Positions 1 to 12,558 of a DNA stretch of 64,000 nucleotides are shown here, in pieces. The position numbers were made by a program, and so were the translations under genes. Numbering within the stretch: the first letter of the stretch is position 1; the number at the start of each line of letters is the position of its first letter. The notes under the pieces are model-generated. The model saw only the letters and a list, made by a program, of their open reading frames with translations, did not search any database and was not told where the DNA came from. The stretch is from Kluyvera intermedia (GTDB lineage Bacteria; Pseudomonadota; Gammaproteobacteria; Enterobacterales; Enterobacteriaceae). The stretch covers positions 62,001 to 126,000 of the forward strand of contig NZ_JAKCNS010000042.1 of NCBI RefSeq assembly GCF_021440345.1. The letters are read 5' to 3'.

Positions 1-137
1 TCACTTTGCTGTATTTCATCAAGTTTAAACCAGGCACGGGAACGTAACCCCTTTTTCTGTGCCTCTTGAACATATTTATCGCTAAAGTGTTCCTGTAGCC
101 AGCGGCTTGAACTGGCAGAACGCTTTTTACCTGTCAT
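1..137 (-). CDS. rlmE: 23S rRNA 2'-O-ribose methyltransferase RlmE, N-terminal part
   Basis: Only the first 45 codons are inside the window; the gene runs off the left edge. The start codon is the CAT at 135-137 on the plus strand, and the product begins [17 protein letters not shown], which I recognise as the conserved N-terminus of RlmE (RrmJ/FtsJ). In the family this SAM-dependent enzyme methylates U2552 of 23S rRNA in the 50S subunit and is heat-shock induced. The catalytic Rossmann domain lies outside the window. It is divergent from yhbY, as in E. coli, where ftsH follows rlmE. Confidence 0.93.
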   Translation of the reverse strand, partial: MTGKKRSASSSRWLQEHFSDKYVQEAQKKGLRSRAWFKLDEIQQS

Positions 138-262
138 TTAACATTCCCATCGGGGCAGTTCATCGTAGCCTATGGCGTAAATTTCTACGCATCATTTGGC
201 GATATAAGGGAGATGGCGGTAGAATGACCCGTTTTCAATCCCAACCTAAGCAAAAATATACG

Positions 263-556
263 ATGAATCTGAGTACTAAACAAAAACAGCACCTGAAAGG
301 TCTTGCACATCCGCTCAAGCCAGTAGTTATGCTTGGCAATAATGGTTTGACCGAAGGGGTACTGGCCGAGATTGAACAAGCGTTAGAGCACCATGAACTT
401 ATCAAGGTGAAAGTCGCCTCGGAAGATCGCGAAACCAAAACCTTGATCGTGGACGCTATCGTGCGCGAAACCGGCGCCTGTAACGTACAGGTCATCGGTA
501 AAATGCTGGTGCTTTATCGCCCTGGTAAAGAACGCAAAATCTCGTTGCCACGTTAA
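263..556 (+). CDS. yhbY: RNA-binding CRM-domain protein YhbY (ribosome assembly factor)
   Basis: The 97-residue product starting MNLSTKQKQHLKG has the same length as E. coli YhbY. The reading frame stays open upstream to 107, but the internal ATG at 263 gives the family length. It is a single CRM domain: the GNNGLTEGVLAEIEQAL segment contains the GxxG-type RNA-binding loop. The family associates with pre-50S particles. It is divergently placed from rlmE, another 23S rRNA factor, so the two share an upstream region at 138-262. Confidence 0.93.
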   Translation: MNLSTKQKQHLKGLAHPLKPVVMLGNNGLTEGVLAEIEQALEHHELIKVKVASEDRETKTLIVDAIVRETGACNVQVIGKMLVLYRPGKERKISLPR

Positions 557-643
557 GAATATCCTAATTTCTGACACAACATTGTGTTAAATGAGGGATT
601 TTCTTCACGAGGGCTAGCAACATGCCACGCTCTCAAGCTTGAT

Positions 644-667
644 AAAAGGCCGCTATGCGGCCTTTTT
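644..667. terminator. Bidirectional terminator between yhbY and greA
   Basis: GGCCGC (648-653), a TAT loop, and GCGGCC (657-662) form a perfect stem. A run of A on the left and of T on the right lets it work in both directions. It serves the convergent yhbY (+) and greA (-) genes. Confidence 0.85.
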
Positions 668-710
668 CTTATCTTTACACTCAATCAACATTTTGAGTGT
701 CGAACAAAAC

Positions 711-1187
711 TTACAGATAATCCACTTTGATGATTTCAAACTCAACTTCACCACCCGGTGTGCGGATAACGACCACGTCATCCTGCTCTTTGCCGATAAG
801 GCCACGAGCAATCGGTGAGTTCACAGAAATCAGGTTCTGTTTGAAGTCAGCTTCATCATCACCCACGATACGGTAGGTTTGTTCTTCATCGTTGTCCAGG
901 TTCAACACCTTCACGGTAGCACCAAAGATCACGCGGCCATTGTTTGGTATCCGGGTGATATCGATAACCTGCGCATTAGACAGCTTCGCTTCGATATCCT
1001 TGATACGACCCTCGCAGAAGCCCTGCTGCTCACGCGCAGCATGGTACTCGGCGTTTTCTTTCAGGTCACCGTGCTCGCGCGCTTCAGCGATGGACGCGAT
1101 GATTTCCGGGCGACGTACGGACTTGAGAAAATCCAGTTCTTCACGCAGTTTTTCTGCACCACGAAGGGTCATCGGAATAGCTTGCAT
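711..1187 (-). CDS. greA: Transcription elongation factor GreA
   Basis: The 158-residue product starting [18 protein letters not shown] matches E. coli GreA in length. The open frame extends 13 codons further upstream, but that extension lies in the leader; the internal ATG at 1187 is the family start. GreA has an N-terminal antiparallel coiled coil, whose tip carries the acidic pair in [16 protein letters not shown], and a C-terminal FKBP-like domain. It enters the RNA polymerase secondary channel and stimulates cleavage of backtracked RNA. The gene is monocistronic here, with a long leader holding a terminator (see 1278-1314). Confidence 0.97.
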   Translation of the reverse strand: MQAIPMTLRGAEKLREELDFLKSVRRPEIIASIAEAREHGDLKENAEYHAAREQQGFCEGRIKDIEAKLSNAQVIDITRIPNNGRVIFGATVKVLNLDNDEEQTYRIVGDDEADFKQNLISVNSPIARGLIGKEQDDVVVIRTPGGEVEFEIIKVDYL

Positions 1188-1214
1188 CGTTATACCTCTT
1201 AAACATTCCTGTAG

Positions 1215-1234
1215 GGAGCGACTCACACCGCTCC
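1215..1234 (-). other. Stem-loop in the greA leader near the ribosome-binding site
   Basis: GGAGCG (1215-1220) pairs with CGCTCC (1229-1234) around an 8-nt loop, about 28 nt upstream of the greA start. No T-run follows on the minus strand, so this is not a terminator. It may affect translation or stabilise the leader. Function is inferred only. Confidence 0.4.
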
Positions 1235-1277
1235 GGCTGTTAAGCCCGCCTGTGTCGCTATCAACACCAGGCCAGAA

Positions 1278-1314
1278 GCAAAAGAAAACCGACCCGGGTA
1301 CAAAGCCCCAGGTC
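1278..1314 (-). ncRNA. graL: GraL-type leader terminator/small RNA region of greA
   Basis: On the minus strand an 8-bp stem (1307-1314 with 1291-1298, one G-T wobble) is followed directly by GGTTTTCTTTT (1280-1290), a good intrinsic terminator located in the greA leader about 100 nt before the start codon. In E. coli the greA leader has the same arrangement, and most transcripts stop there to give the GraL RNA array. I infer the same here; the RNA 5' end would be near 1325. The coordinates cover the terminator, not the whole RNA. Confidence 0.7.
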
Positions 1315-1329
1315 AGCAGTAATTTTTAA

Positions 1330-1358
1330 TTTGATACGTATTTTACCCTGAAGTTCAC
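1330..1358 (-). promoter_or_regulatory. Overlapping sigmaE and sigma70 promoters of greA
   Basis: On the minus strand GAACTT (1351-1356) is separated by 16 nt from TCAAA (1330-1334), close to the sigmaE consensus. Inside the spacer TAAAAT (1340-1345) could serve as a sigma70 -10. Dual sigmaE/sigma70 control of greA is known in E. coli. The predicted start lies just upstream of the GraL-type terminator. Confidence 0.65.
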
Positions 1359-1433
1359 TACGGGTCATCGTTTACTTTACAGGGCTTTGCGCCGTAGTAT
1401 GACGGCTTGTTTCCAGGTTGTTAGCGCGAGATT

Positions 1434-2867
1434 ATGCGATTTTCCAGATTTATCATCGGATTGACTACCACTATAGCGTTTAGCGTTCAGGCCGCGAATG
1501 TTGATGAATACATCAATCAGCTTCCTGCCGGGGCCAACCTCGCGCTTTTGGTACAGAAAGTGGGCGCTCCCGCGCCGCTCATTGATTATCACGGGCAACA
1601 GATGGCACTGCCAGCCAGTACGCAGAAGGTACTGACCGCGCTGGCGGCGCTGTTACAGCTCGGCCCGGACTTCCGTTTTACCACCACGCTTGAGACCAAA
1701 GGCAGTGTTGATAACGGTACGCTGAAAGGTGACCTTATTGCACGATTTGGCGGCGATCCGACGCTAAAACGTCAGGATATTCGCAATATGGTGGCGACGC
1801 TAAAAAAATCTGGCGTGCAAAATATCGAGGGAAACATACTCATCGATACCTCCATTTTTGCCAGTCACGATAAAGCCCCAGGCTGGCCGTGGAACGATAT
1901 GACGCAGTGTTTTAGCGCCCCTCCGGCGGCGGCAATTATTGACCGCAACTGCTTCTCGATTTCGTTATACAGCGCCCAAAAAGCCAATGATATGGCGTTT
2001 ATTCGTATCGCTTCTTACTACCCAGTCACCATGTTTAGCCAGGTCCGCACGCTGGCAAAAGGTTCACCGGACGCGCAGTACTGTGAACTGGATGTCGTGC
2101 CAGGCGATCTGAATCGCTTTACCTTGACTGGCTGCCTGCCACAGCGTTCCGAGCCGCTGCCGCTGGCATTCGCGATTCAGGATGGCGCCAGCTACGCCGG
2201 GGCGATTATCAAAGACGAGCTGAAGCAGGCCGGGATCACCTATTCCGGCACCCTGCTACGCCAAACGCTGGTGAACGAACCGGGCACGGTGATTGCCAGC
2301 AAACAGTCGGCACAGCTTCACGATTTACTGAAGATCATGCTGAAAAAATCAGACAACATGATTGCCGATACCGTATTCCGCATGATTGGTCACGCGCGCT
2401 TCGGCGTACCGGGTACCTGGCGTGCGGGTTCTGATGCGGTCCGCCAGATCCTGCGTCAGCAAGCCGGTGTTGATTTAGGTAACACGATCATTGCCGATGG
2501 CTCAGGTCTGTCGCGACATAACCTGATTGCGCCGGCCACCATGATGCAGGCACTGCAATACATCGCTCAGCATGACAACGAACTGGATTTCATCTCGATG
2601 CTGCCGCTTGCCGGGCACGATGGTTCGCTCCAGTATCGCGCGGGTCTTCATCAGGCCGGTGTCGATGGCAAAGTGTCGGCAAAAACGGGATCCCTACAGG
2701 GCGTCTACAACCTCGCAGGCTTTATCACTACCGCCAGCGGACAAAAAATGGCGTTTGTACAGTATCTGTCGGGCTACGCGGTTTCGCCTGCCGATCAGCG
2801 CAACCGACGTATTCCGTTAGTCCGCTTTGAGAGCCGCTTGTATAAAGATATTTATCAGAACAACTGA
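1434..2867 (+). CDS. dacB: D-alanyl-D-alanine carboxypeptidase/endopeptidase PBP4
   Basis: 477 residues, the E. coli DacB length. A signal peptide covers about residues 1-20 and is cleaved after a QAA-like site. The three penicillin-binding motifs are visible: SxxK as ASTQK with Ser62, SDN in KKSDNMIAD, and KTG in SAKTGSLQG. The long insert between SxxK and SDN is typical of class C PBPs. In the periplasm it trims pentapeptides and cleaves crosslinks during division and recycling. It is divergent from greA, with promoters in 1360-1433. Confidence 0.96.
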   Translation: MRFSRFIIGLTTTIAFSVQAANVDEYINQLPAGANLALLVQKVGAPAPLIDYHGQQMALPASTQKVLTALAALLQLGPDFRFTTTLETKGSVDNGTLKGDLIARFGGDPTLKRQDIRNMVATLKKSGVQNIEGNILIDTSIFASHDKAPGWPWNDMTQCFSAPPAAAIIDRNCFSISLYSAQKANDMAFIRIASYYPVTMFSQVRTLAKGSPDAQYCELDVVPGDLNRFTLTGCLPQRSEPLPLAFAIQDGASYAGAIIKDELKQAGITYSGTLLRQTLVNEPGTVIASKQSAQLHDLLKIMLKKSDNMIADTVFRMIGHARFGVPGTWRAGSDAVRQILRQQAGVDLGNTIIADGSGLSRHNLIAPATMMQALQYIAQHDNELDFISMLPLAGHDGSLQYRAGLHQAGVDGKVSAKTGSLQGVYNLAGFITTASGQKMAFVQYLSGYAVSPADQRNRRIPLVRFESRLYKDIYQNN

Positions 2868-2895
2868 TCCCGTTCTTGCCGGATGGCAACGAACA

Positions 2896-2932
2896 TAAAA
2901 AAAACGGGCCGCATTTGCGGCCCGTTGAATTT
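2896..2932. terminator. Bidirectional terminator between dacB and obgE
   Basis: AACGGGCCGC (2903-2912) pairs perfectly with GCGGCCCGTT (2917-2926) around ATTT. An A-tract precedes it and GAATTTT follows. It ends dacB on the plus strand and the rplU-obgE operon on the minus strand. Confidence 0.85.
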
Positions 2933-2933
2933 T

Positions 2934-2966
2934 GTAGGCCGGATTAGCGTAAGCACTCTCCGGCCA
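2934..2966. repeat. Degenerate REP-like palindrome
   Basis: GTAGGCCGGATTAGCGTAAG at 2934 continues to CTCCGGCC and has the look of enterobacterial REP elements (GTAGGCCGGATAAG...CCGGC). It sits between the terminator and the obgE stop codon. Similarity is by eye only. Confidence 0.45.
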
Positions 2967-2971
2967 CGAGA

Positions 2972-4168
<1,197 letters not shown>

Positions 4169-5134
4169 TCATTCGCCTGCGCGGGGTAACGGAACAACCG
4201 CTTCACGCTTACGCCACCGCCCCCAAAGGCGATGACCAATGGCGGAATACATCGCGCCCGCAACCACGATAAACGCACCGAGGTAACCTAAAAGGTTCAA
4301 CATCGGTCGGGCGAAGAAATCGGGCCAGGCCATTGATAAAAGATCTGAAAATAACAGTGTAAACAAGGGAGTAAGCGTCACTAATGCGCTTACCTGTGCC
4401 GCCTGCCAGCGTGCCATGGCTTCCGCCAACGCCCCGTAACCAACCAATGTGTTCAGACCACAAAAGATCAGGCAGGCTAGCTGCCAGTCGCTCAGTTGCC
4501 CGATAACCTCGGGCTTTGCTAACGGCAACAGTGCTATCGTACATAAAGTGTACAATAAAAAAAGAATCTGCTGTGAGGCCATCCGCCGCAATAACACCTT
4601 TTGCGCGACGCCGTAACTCACCCAGACCATCGCCGCCCCGACCCCGAAGATAACACCCCAGGTATAGTCAGTCAGACGAGTAAAAATTTCGACAAGGCTG
4701 GTGTTGAAAAACATCAGCAGGCCGCAGATCAGCATGATAGCGCCAATTATCTGCGTACCACGCATCTTCTCTTTGAGGATAAAGACGCTAGCAACCATCA
4801 TGCCGACGGGTGAGAGCTGACCAATCACCTGTGACGCCGTTGGGCTGACATACTGTAGCGATGAGCTAAACAGGATGAAGTTACCGAACAGCCCCCCGGT
4901 GGCAATCAGCAACAACACCAGCCAGCGTGGATCGCGGAAAACCCGTAGGGGAGGAAGTCTGCGCTTCCAGAACAAGATGAGGCCCAGACCGCAGCTCGCC
5001 ATCAAGAAGCGGTAGAACACAATGGTAGGCGGTTCCATCACTTCCAGAACCTGTTTCATGGCGATCGGTAAGGCTCCCCAACAGATTGCTGTCGTGAGCG
5101 CCAAAAGAATGCCAATACCCGCCTGTTGCTTCAT
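4169..5134 (-). CDS. yhbE: DMT-superfamily inner-membrane transporter YhbE
   Basis: 321 residues from MKQQAGIGILLALTTAICWG, the E. coli YhbE length. The frame is open a further 24 codons upstream, but those codons run through the rpmA terminator, so the ATG at 5134 is preferred. About ten hydrophobic segments form two EamA repeats, as in drug/metabolite exporters. Substrate is unknown. It lies between rpmA and obgE, and its expression depends on read-through of the hairpin at 5174-5204. Confidence 0.88.
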   Translation of the reverse strand: MKQQAGIGILLALTTAICWGALPIAMKQVLEVMEPPTIVFYRFLMASCGLGLILFWKRRLPPLRVFRDPRWLVLLLIATGGLFGNFILFSSSLQYVSPTASQVIGQLSPVGMMVASVFILKEKMRGTQIIGAIMLICGLLMFFNTSLVEIFTRLTDYTWGVIFGVGAAMVWVSYGVAQKVLLRRMASQQILFLLYTLCTIALLPLAKPEVIGQLSDWQLACLIFCGLNTLVGYGALAEAMARWQAAQVSALVTLTPLFTLLFSDLLSMAWPDFFARPMLNLLGYLGAFIVVAGAMYSAIGHRLWGRWRKREAVVPLPRAGE

Positions 5135-5173
5135 ACCGGATTCCCTGTCCCGAGTTTTCCTGGCGTCGAATGT

Positions 5174-5204
5174 AAAAAGCCCCGCAACACGTTGCGGGGC
5201 TTTC
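5174..5204 (-). terminator. Terminator/attenuator between rpmA and yhbE
   Basis: GCCCCGCAAC (5179-5188) pairs perfectly with GTTGCGGGGC (5191-5200), flanked by A and T tracts. On the minus strand the stem is followed by TTTTTACA. It should set the ratio of ribosomal-protein to yhbE-obgE transcription. Confidence 0.8.
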
Positions 5205-5228
5205 ATCCGTTACCGGGACGCGAAAAAC

Positions 5229-5486
<258 letters not shown>

Positions 5487-5505
5487 TTAATCTGCTCCCC
5501 TTAAC

Positions 5506-5871
<366 letters not shown>

Positions 5872-5887
5872 TCACAATAGGGCGCGA

Positions 5888-5916
5888 ATATTACGCAAAA
5901 CGTGAGGCTTTGACAA
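5888..5916 (-). promoter_or_regulatory. sigma70 promoter of rplU-rpmA
   Basis: On the minus strand -35 TTGTCA (5911-5916) and -10 TAATAT (5888-5893) are 17 bp apart, followed by a GC-rich discriminator (TCGCGCCC) of the kind seen at growth-rate-controlled ribosomal promoters. The start would be about 65 nt before rplU. Confidence 0.75.
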
Positions 5917-6073
5917 GTGCTAGCATCAATAGATGCAGAAAAAAAAGACAACAGGCACGACAACGTTTATCTGGGGCGTTTTTTCAGTACAATCGTAGGT
6001 ACAACGCTAACGTAAAACCTTCGTTATCCCGTATGGATAAGTGGTAAACAGGACATTAAGCCCGGCTTTTGCG

Positions 6074-7045
6074 ATGAATTTACAACAAATCAATGAGTTA
6101 ACCGCGCAGGATATGGCGGGTGTTAATGCGACGATTCTTGAGCAGCTCAACTCGGACGTCCAGTTAATCAATCAGCTAGGTTATTATATCGTCAGCGGCG
6201 GCGGAAAACGAATTCGTCCGATGATTGCCGTACTGGCCGCTCGTGCCGTTGGCTATCAGGGAAATGCCCACGTCAATATCGCCGCGCTGATCGAATTTAT
6301 TCACACGGCAACGCTGCTGCACGATGACGTCGTCGACGAGTCCGACATGCGTCGCGGCAAAGCAACGGCAAATGCGGCCTTTGGTAACGCAGCCAGCGTG
6401 CTGGTTGGCGACTTTATCTATACGCGTGCCTTCCAGATGATGACCAGCCTCGGCTCGCTGAAAGTGCTGGAAGTCATGTCTGAAGCGGTCAACGTGATTG
6501 CCGAAGGCGAAGTGCTGCAGTTGATGAACGTCAATGACCCGGACATCACCGAAGAAAACTACATGCGCGTGATTTACAGCAAAACCGCGCGCCTGTTTGA
6601 AGCGGCGGCCCAATGTTCAGGTTTGCTTGCCGACTGTACGCCAGAGCAGGAGAAAGGGTTGCAGGATTATGGCCGCTACCTGGGTACCGCTTTCCAGCTG
6701 ATTGACGATTTGCTCGACTACAGCGCCGATGGTGAGACGCTGGGTAAAAATGTTGGCGACGATCTCAACGAAGGCAAACCAACGCTGCCACTGTTACACG
6801 CCATGCGTAACGGTACGCCTGAACAAACGCTGCTGATTCGTGGCGCAATTGAACAGGGCAATGGCCGGCATCTGCTTGAGCCTGTGCTTGAGGCGATGGC
6901 TGCCTGTGGCTCTTTGGAATGGACGCGCCAGCGTGCTGAAGAAGAAGCCGACAAAGCGATTGCCGCCCTGGCACCGCTGCCTGATACCCAATGGCGTGAT
7001 GCGCTCATTGCACTTGCCCACATCGCCGTTCAGCGCGATCGTTAA
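6074..7045 (+). CDS. ispB: Octaprenyl diphosphate synthase
   Basis: 323 residues from MNLQQINELTAQDMAGV, as in E. coli; the frame extends 11 codons upstream without family support. It is an all-alpha trans-prenyltransferase. The two Asp-rich motifs are DDVVDE (first) and DDLLDY (second), which bind the allylic and isopentenyl diphosphates through magnesium. It makes the C40 side chain of ubiquinone and menaquinone. Divergent from rplU. Confidence 0.96.
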   Translation: MNLQQINELTAQDMAGVNATILEQLNSDVQLINQLGYYIVSGGGKRIRPMIAVLAARAVGYQGNAHVNIAALIEFIHTATLLHDDVVDESDMRRGKATANAAFGNAASVLVGDFIYTRAFQMMTSLGSLKVLEVMSEAVNVIAEGEVLQLMNVNDPDITEENYMRVIYSKTARLFEAAAQCSGLLADCTPEQEKGLQDYGRYLGTAFQLIDDLLDYSADGETLGKNVGDDLNEGKPTLPLLHAMRNGTPEQTLLIRGAIEQGNGRHLLEPVLEAMAACGSLEWTRQRAEEEADKAIAALAPLPDTQWRDALIALAHIAVQRDR

Positions 7046-7048
7046 TCC

Positions 7049-7071
7049 TTTCCCGCGCCTTGCGCGGGAAA
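7049..7071 (+). terminator. Weak hairpin after ispB
   Basis: TTTCCCGCGC (7049-7058) pairs with GCGCGGGAAA (7062-7071) around CTT. The stem is strong, but only AATTCC follows, so termination is uncertain; it may be a processing or protection hairpin. Confidence 0.4.
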
Positions 7072-7232
7072 ATTCCTAAAAAATCTCAAACATGCCTATG
7101 TTGCTGCAAAAAATTATCTTTTTCTGAATTTAATCACACTTACAAGAACTTTTTAGAATCCAATCGAAAAGCGCGATACAGTACAGACTTCACTCAATGT
7201 GGTGATTTAAACACCGCTCTCAAGGAGGAAGT

Positions 7233-7505
7233 ATGGATACGTTTACCGACTGGCATCCGGCAGATATTATCGCGGGGTTACGCAAGAAAGGTACATCAAT
7301 GGCCGCAGAATCGCGTAAGAACGGTCTCAGTTCTTCGACGTTAGCGAATGTGCTGTCACGTCCGTGGCCGAAAGGTGAAGTGATTATTGCGAAAGCGCTG
7401 GAGACCGATCCGTGGACGATCTGGCCATCGCGCTATCACGATCCCATCACTCACGAATTTATCGACAGAACGCAGATGATGCGCCAGCCTAAGAAGAGTA
7501 AATAA
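7233..7505 (+). CDS. sfsB: Ner/Nlp-family DNA-binding regulator SfsB
   Basis: 90 residues with the lambdoid Ner-like helix-turn-helix that fills almost the whole protein (WHPADIIAGLRKKGTSMAAE, then the recognition region SSSTLANVLSRPWPKGE). E. coli SfsB/Nlp is 92 residues and was linked to maltose metabolism. The start has a near-perfect Shine-Dalgarno (AAGGAGGAAGT before ATG). Monocistronic between ispB and the convergent murA. Confidence 0.9.
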   Translation: MDTFTDWHPADIIAGLRKKGTSMAAESRKNGLSSSTLANVLSRPWPKGEVIIAKALETDPWTIWPSRYHDPITHEFIDRTQMMRQPKKSK

Positions 7506-7534
7506 CGCCCTCAAGACAAGCCTGAGGGCGTTTG
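7506..7534. terminator. Terminator between sfsB and murA
   Basis: CGCCCTCA (7506-7513) pairs with TGAGGGCG (7523-7530), followed by TTTG. It is shared by the convergent sfsB and murA. Confidence 0.6.
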
Positions 7535-7547
7535 TAAGCGGCAGCGA

Positions 7548-8822
<1,275 letters not shown>

Positions 8823-8872
8823 TTAAGTATTCACGTTCGCCACCGGAAAAGTGATGCCACTTTTCCCCTGGC

Positions 8873-9127
8873 TCAAAAACCGTTGAGTTTGCGATCGCGC
8901 GCCCACTCTTGCGGGGTATACGCTTTAATCGACAGGGCATGAATGCGGTTGTCCGCAATGTACTCCATCAGCGGGGCATAGACAGTTTGCTGTTTCTTAA
9001 CCCGGCTCATGCCGTCAAACATCTCACCCACAACAATCACCTGGAAGTGACTGCCATCACCAGAAACGAGAACTTCCTGAAGGGAGAGTGCATTCATCAG
9101 CACGGTCTGAATTTCATTATTTTCCAT
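8873..9127 (-). CDS. ibaG: BolA-family protein IbaG
   Basis: 84 residues from [16 protein letters not shown], equal to E. coli IbaG (YrbA). BolA/KH-like fold with the family segment [24 protein letters not shown]. The family pairs with monothiol glutaredoxin in iron-sulfur handling; IbaG is acid induced. The upstream codons to 9196 run towards the mla terminator and are not part of the protein. Followed by murA 65 bp downstream. Confidence 0.93.
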   Translation of the reverse strand: MENNEIQTVLMNALSLQEVLVSGDGSHFQVIVVGEMFDGMSRVKKQQTVYAPLMEYIADNRIHALSIKAYTPQEWARDRKLNGF

Positions 9128-9195
9128 AGGTTCGCATTTCATTTGAGAGTGAAAACAGCCCCACATCTTAGAGGAAAGTGGCGCAGTCTTAAACA

Positions 9196-9231
9196 AGCAA
9201 AAAGCCCCATCCTTGAGATTGATGGGGCTTT
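9196..9231 (-). terminator. Terminator of the mlaFEDCB operon
   Basis: AAAGCCCCATC (9201-9211) pairs perfectly with GATGGGGCTTT (9221-9231). On the minus strand the stem runs straight into TTTTTGC. It separates mlaB from ibaG-murA. Confidence 0.85.
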
Positions 9232-9264
9232 AAGAATATTGGAAGCAATAATGCACTGAAATTT

Positions 9265-9555
9265 TTAAGGGATCATATCTTCGGGCAAATTGTACAGCCC
9301 TTTCAGCGTAGCTACTTTTTCGCTCACGCCTTCCACACTTGCCGTACGGCCCTGAGCGCGTATCAGCTCAACCAGATGCACCAGCAGCGCCAGACCCGCC
9401 GTATCGACACGGCTTAGACCCTTGAGGTCAATCACCGACACGCCCTGCGTTGCGTCCATTCTGGCGTCCCACAGGGACACCAGAAAGTCCTGATCCAGTT
9501 CACCGTGCAGCGACAGGCGTTCGCCATCGCGCGTCCAGCTTAACTGTTCGGCCAT
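9265..9555 (-). CDS. mlaB: STAS-domain protein MlaB of the phospholipid transporter
   Basis: 96 residues forming one STAS domain; the conserved SRVDTAGLALLVHL carries the threonine needed for MlaB activity in E. coli. It binds MlaF in the cytoplasm and supports assembly and activity of the inner-membrane MlaFEDB complex. Its start overlaps the mlaC stop by one base (TAATG), so translation is coupled. Last gene of the operon. Confidence 0.93.
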   Translation of the reverse strand: MAEQLSWTRDGERLSLHGELDQDFLVSLWDARMDATQGVSVIDLKGLSRVDTAGLALLVHLVELIRAQGRTASVEGVSEKVATLKGLYNLPEDMIP

Positions 9556-10190
9556 TATTTTTTCTGTTCCAGGGTAATCGGCTGTGCAGAGATGGATTTC
9601 AGCTGTGCGGTCAGGCCATCAATACCTTTGGTACGCAGCAGATCGCTCCACTCGTTTTGCTTGGTGGTGATCATGCTCACACCTTCAGCAATCATATCGT
9701 AAGCCTGCCAGTTACCCGTCTGGGTATTTTTACGCCACTGGAAATCCAGGCGTACCGGCGGACGGCCGTTCGGATCGTTGATGGTGACGCGGATAGGAAT
9801 GATAGTCGCATCGCCCAGCGCTTGTTCAGGGGCAACCTGATAAGTCTGACCGTGATACATCGCCAGCGCCTGACCGTAAGCCTGTTTCAGGTATTCACGG
9901 AACGCGGTGAAGTAGGCATCGCGCTGCGCCGGAGTCGCGTCTTTGTAGTAACGGCCCAGCACCAATGCACCCGCGTATTTCACCTGGACGTACGGCAGCA
10001 GTTCCTGATCCACGATATCACGCAGATAATTCGGGTTAGAACGAATCTTAGGTTGTTCAGCCTTCAGGCGATCGAACGTTTTCTGCGCCGCTTCGTTCAT
10101 CAGTTTGTAAGGGTTAGTCTGGTCTGCCGCCGTGGCTGCCGTTAATGGGGCAATCACCAGCATGGCGACCATCAGTAAACGTTTAAACAT
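9555..10190 (-). CDS. mlaC: Periplasmic phospholipid-binding protein MlaC
   Basis: 211 residues with a Sec signal peptide (about residues 1-21, ending TAATAADQT). Matches the E. coli MlaC length. Soluble carrier that shuttles phospholipid between the outer-membrane MlaA-OmpC site and the inner-membrane MlaFEDB complex. Fourth gene of mlaFEDCB. Confidence 0.95.
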   Translation of the reverse strand: MFKRLLMVAMLVIAPLTAATAADQTNPYKLMNEAAQKTFDRLKAEQPKIRSNPNYLRDIVDQELLPYVQVKYAGALVLGRYYKDATPAQRDAYFTAFREYLKQAYGQALAMYHGQTYQVAPEQALGDATIIPIRVTINDPNGRPPVRLDFQWRKNTQTGNWQAYDMIAEGVSMITTKQNEWSDLLRTKGIDGLTAQLKSISAQPITLEQKK

Positions 10191-10208
10191 GTCGAGTATC
10201 TCCTGAGA

Positions 10209-10763
10209 TTAATTCGTCGAGCCAGTAGCAGGCGCCGCCGTATCAGTATGTCCATCGGTTGAATTCTTCGCATCGCCTGAATTCTGATTGTCGCTGCCTT
10301 TACTGTTGTAGAGGAACTGACCGATCAGATCTTCGAGCACCATCGCCGACTTGGTGTCCTGAATAGTGCTGCCATCTTTAAGGATAGACGTTCCCAGTTC
10401 CGGGTCTTCAAAGCCAACGTTCAGCGCCAGGTACTGCTCACCCAGTAAACCGGAAGTCCTGATGGCCAGCGAGCTGGTATCCGGAATATGGTTATAGGTG
10501 TCTTCAATATCGATAGCGATACGCGGTAGATACGTTTTCGGATCGAGGCTGATATCGGCAACTCGTCCAATCACCACGCCGCCAATACGCACCGGAGAAC
10601 GGCTCTTCAGGCCGCCGATGTTATCGAAGGTGGCGTATACACGGTAGGTTGGCTCCGATTTTATCGACGACACATCTGCGGCCTTCAGGCACACAAACAG
10701 TGCCGCCAGCAGGGCAATCAACAAAAAAATACCGACCCAGATTTCACTCTTTTTCGTTTGCAT
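10209..10763 (-). CDS. mlaD: MCE-domain protein MlaD
   Basis: 184 residues: one N-terminal membrane helix (about 8-27), one MCE domain (about 38-115), and a polar Ser/Asn/Asp/Thr-rich tail. In E. coli it forms a hexameric ring with a hydrophobic pore on the periplasmic face of MlaE. Separated from mlaE by 4 bp. Confidence 0.95.
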   Translation of the reverse strand: MQTKKSEIWVGIFLLIALLAALFVCLKAADVSSIKSEPTYRVYATFDNIGGLKSRSPVRIGGVVIGRVADISLDPKTYLPRIAIDIEDTYNHIPDTSSLAIRTSGLLGEQYLALNVGFEDPELGTSILKDGSTIQDTKSAMVLEDLIGQFLYNSKGSDNQNSGDAKNSTDGHTDTAAPATGSTN

Positions 10764-10767
10764 TCAC

Positions 10768-12370
<1,603 letters not shown>

Positions 12371-12558
12371 AGGCTTACCTTTCCAGGTCCTTAACTAGGG
12401 CAAACTCCTGCTTGCCCCTGCATTCTTACAGAATCCTAACCGCTCTGGTTAACGAAATCTGGCATTTGTTTTACTTTTCCTGCGCATAAAGTCAAAATTA
12501 GGAATTCGTTACGCCCAGATGTGCGGGCCGACGATTATACCCGAATAAAGGATTTTAG

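Noticed and set aside
107-262. N-terminal extension of yhbY
   Set aside because: Overlaps the rlmE start and shared promoter region; family length supports the ATG at 263.
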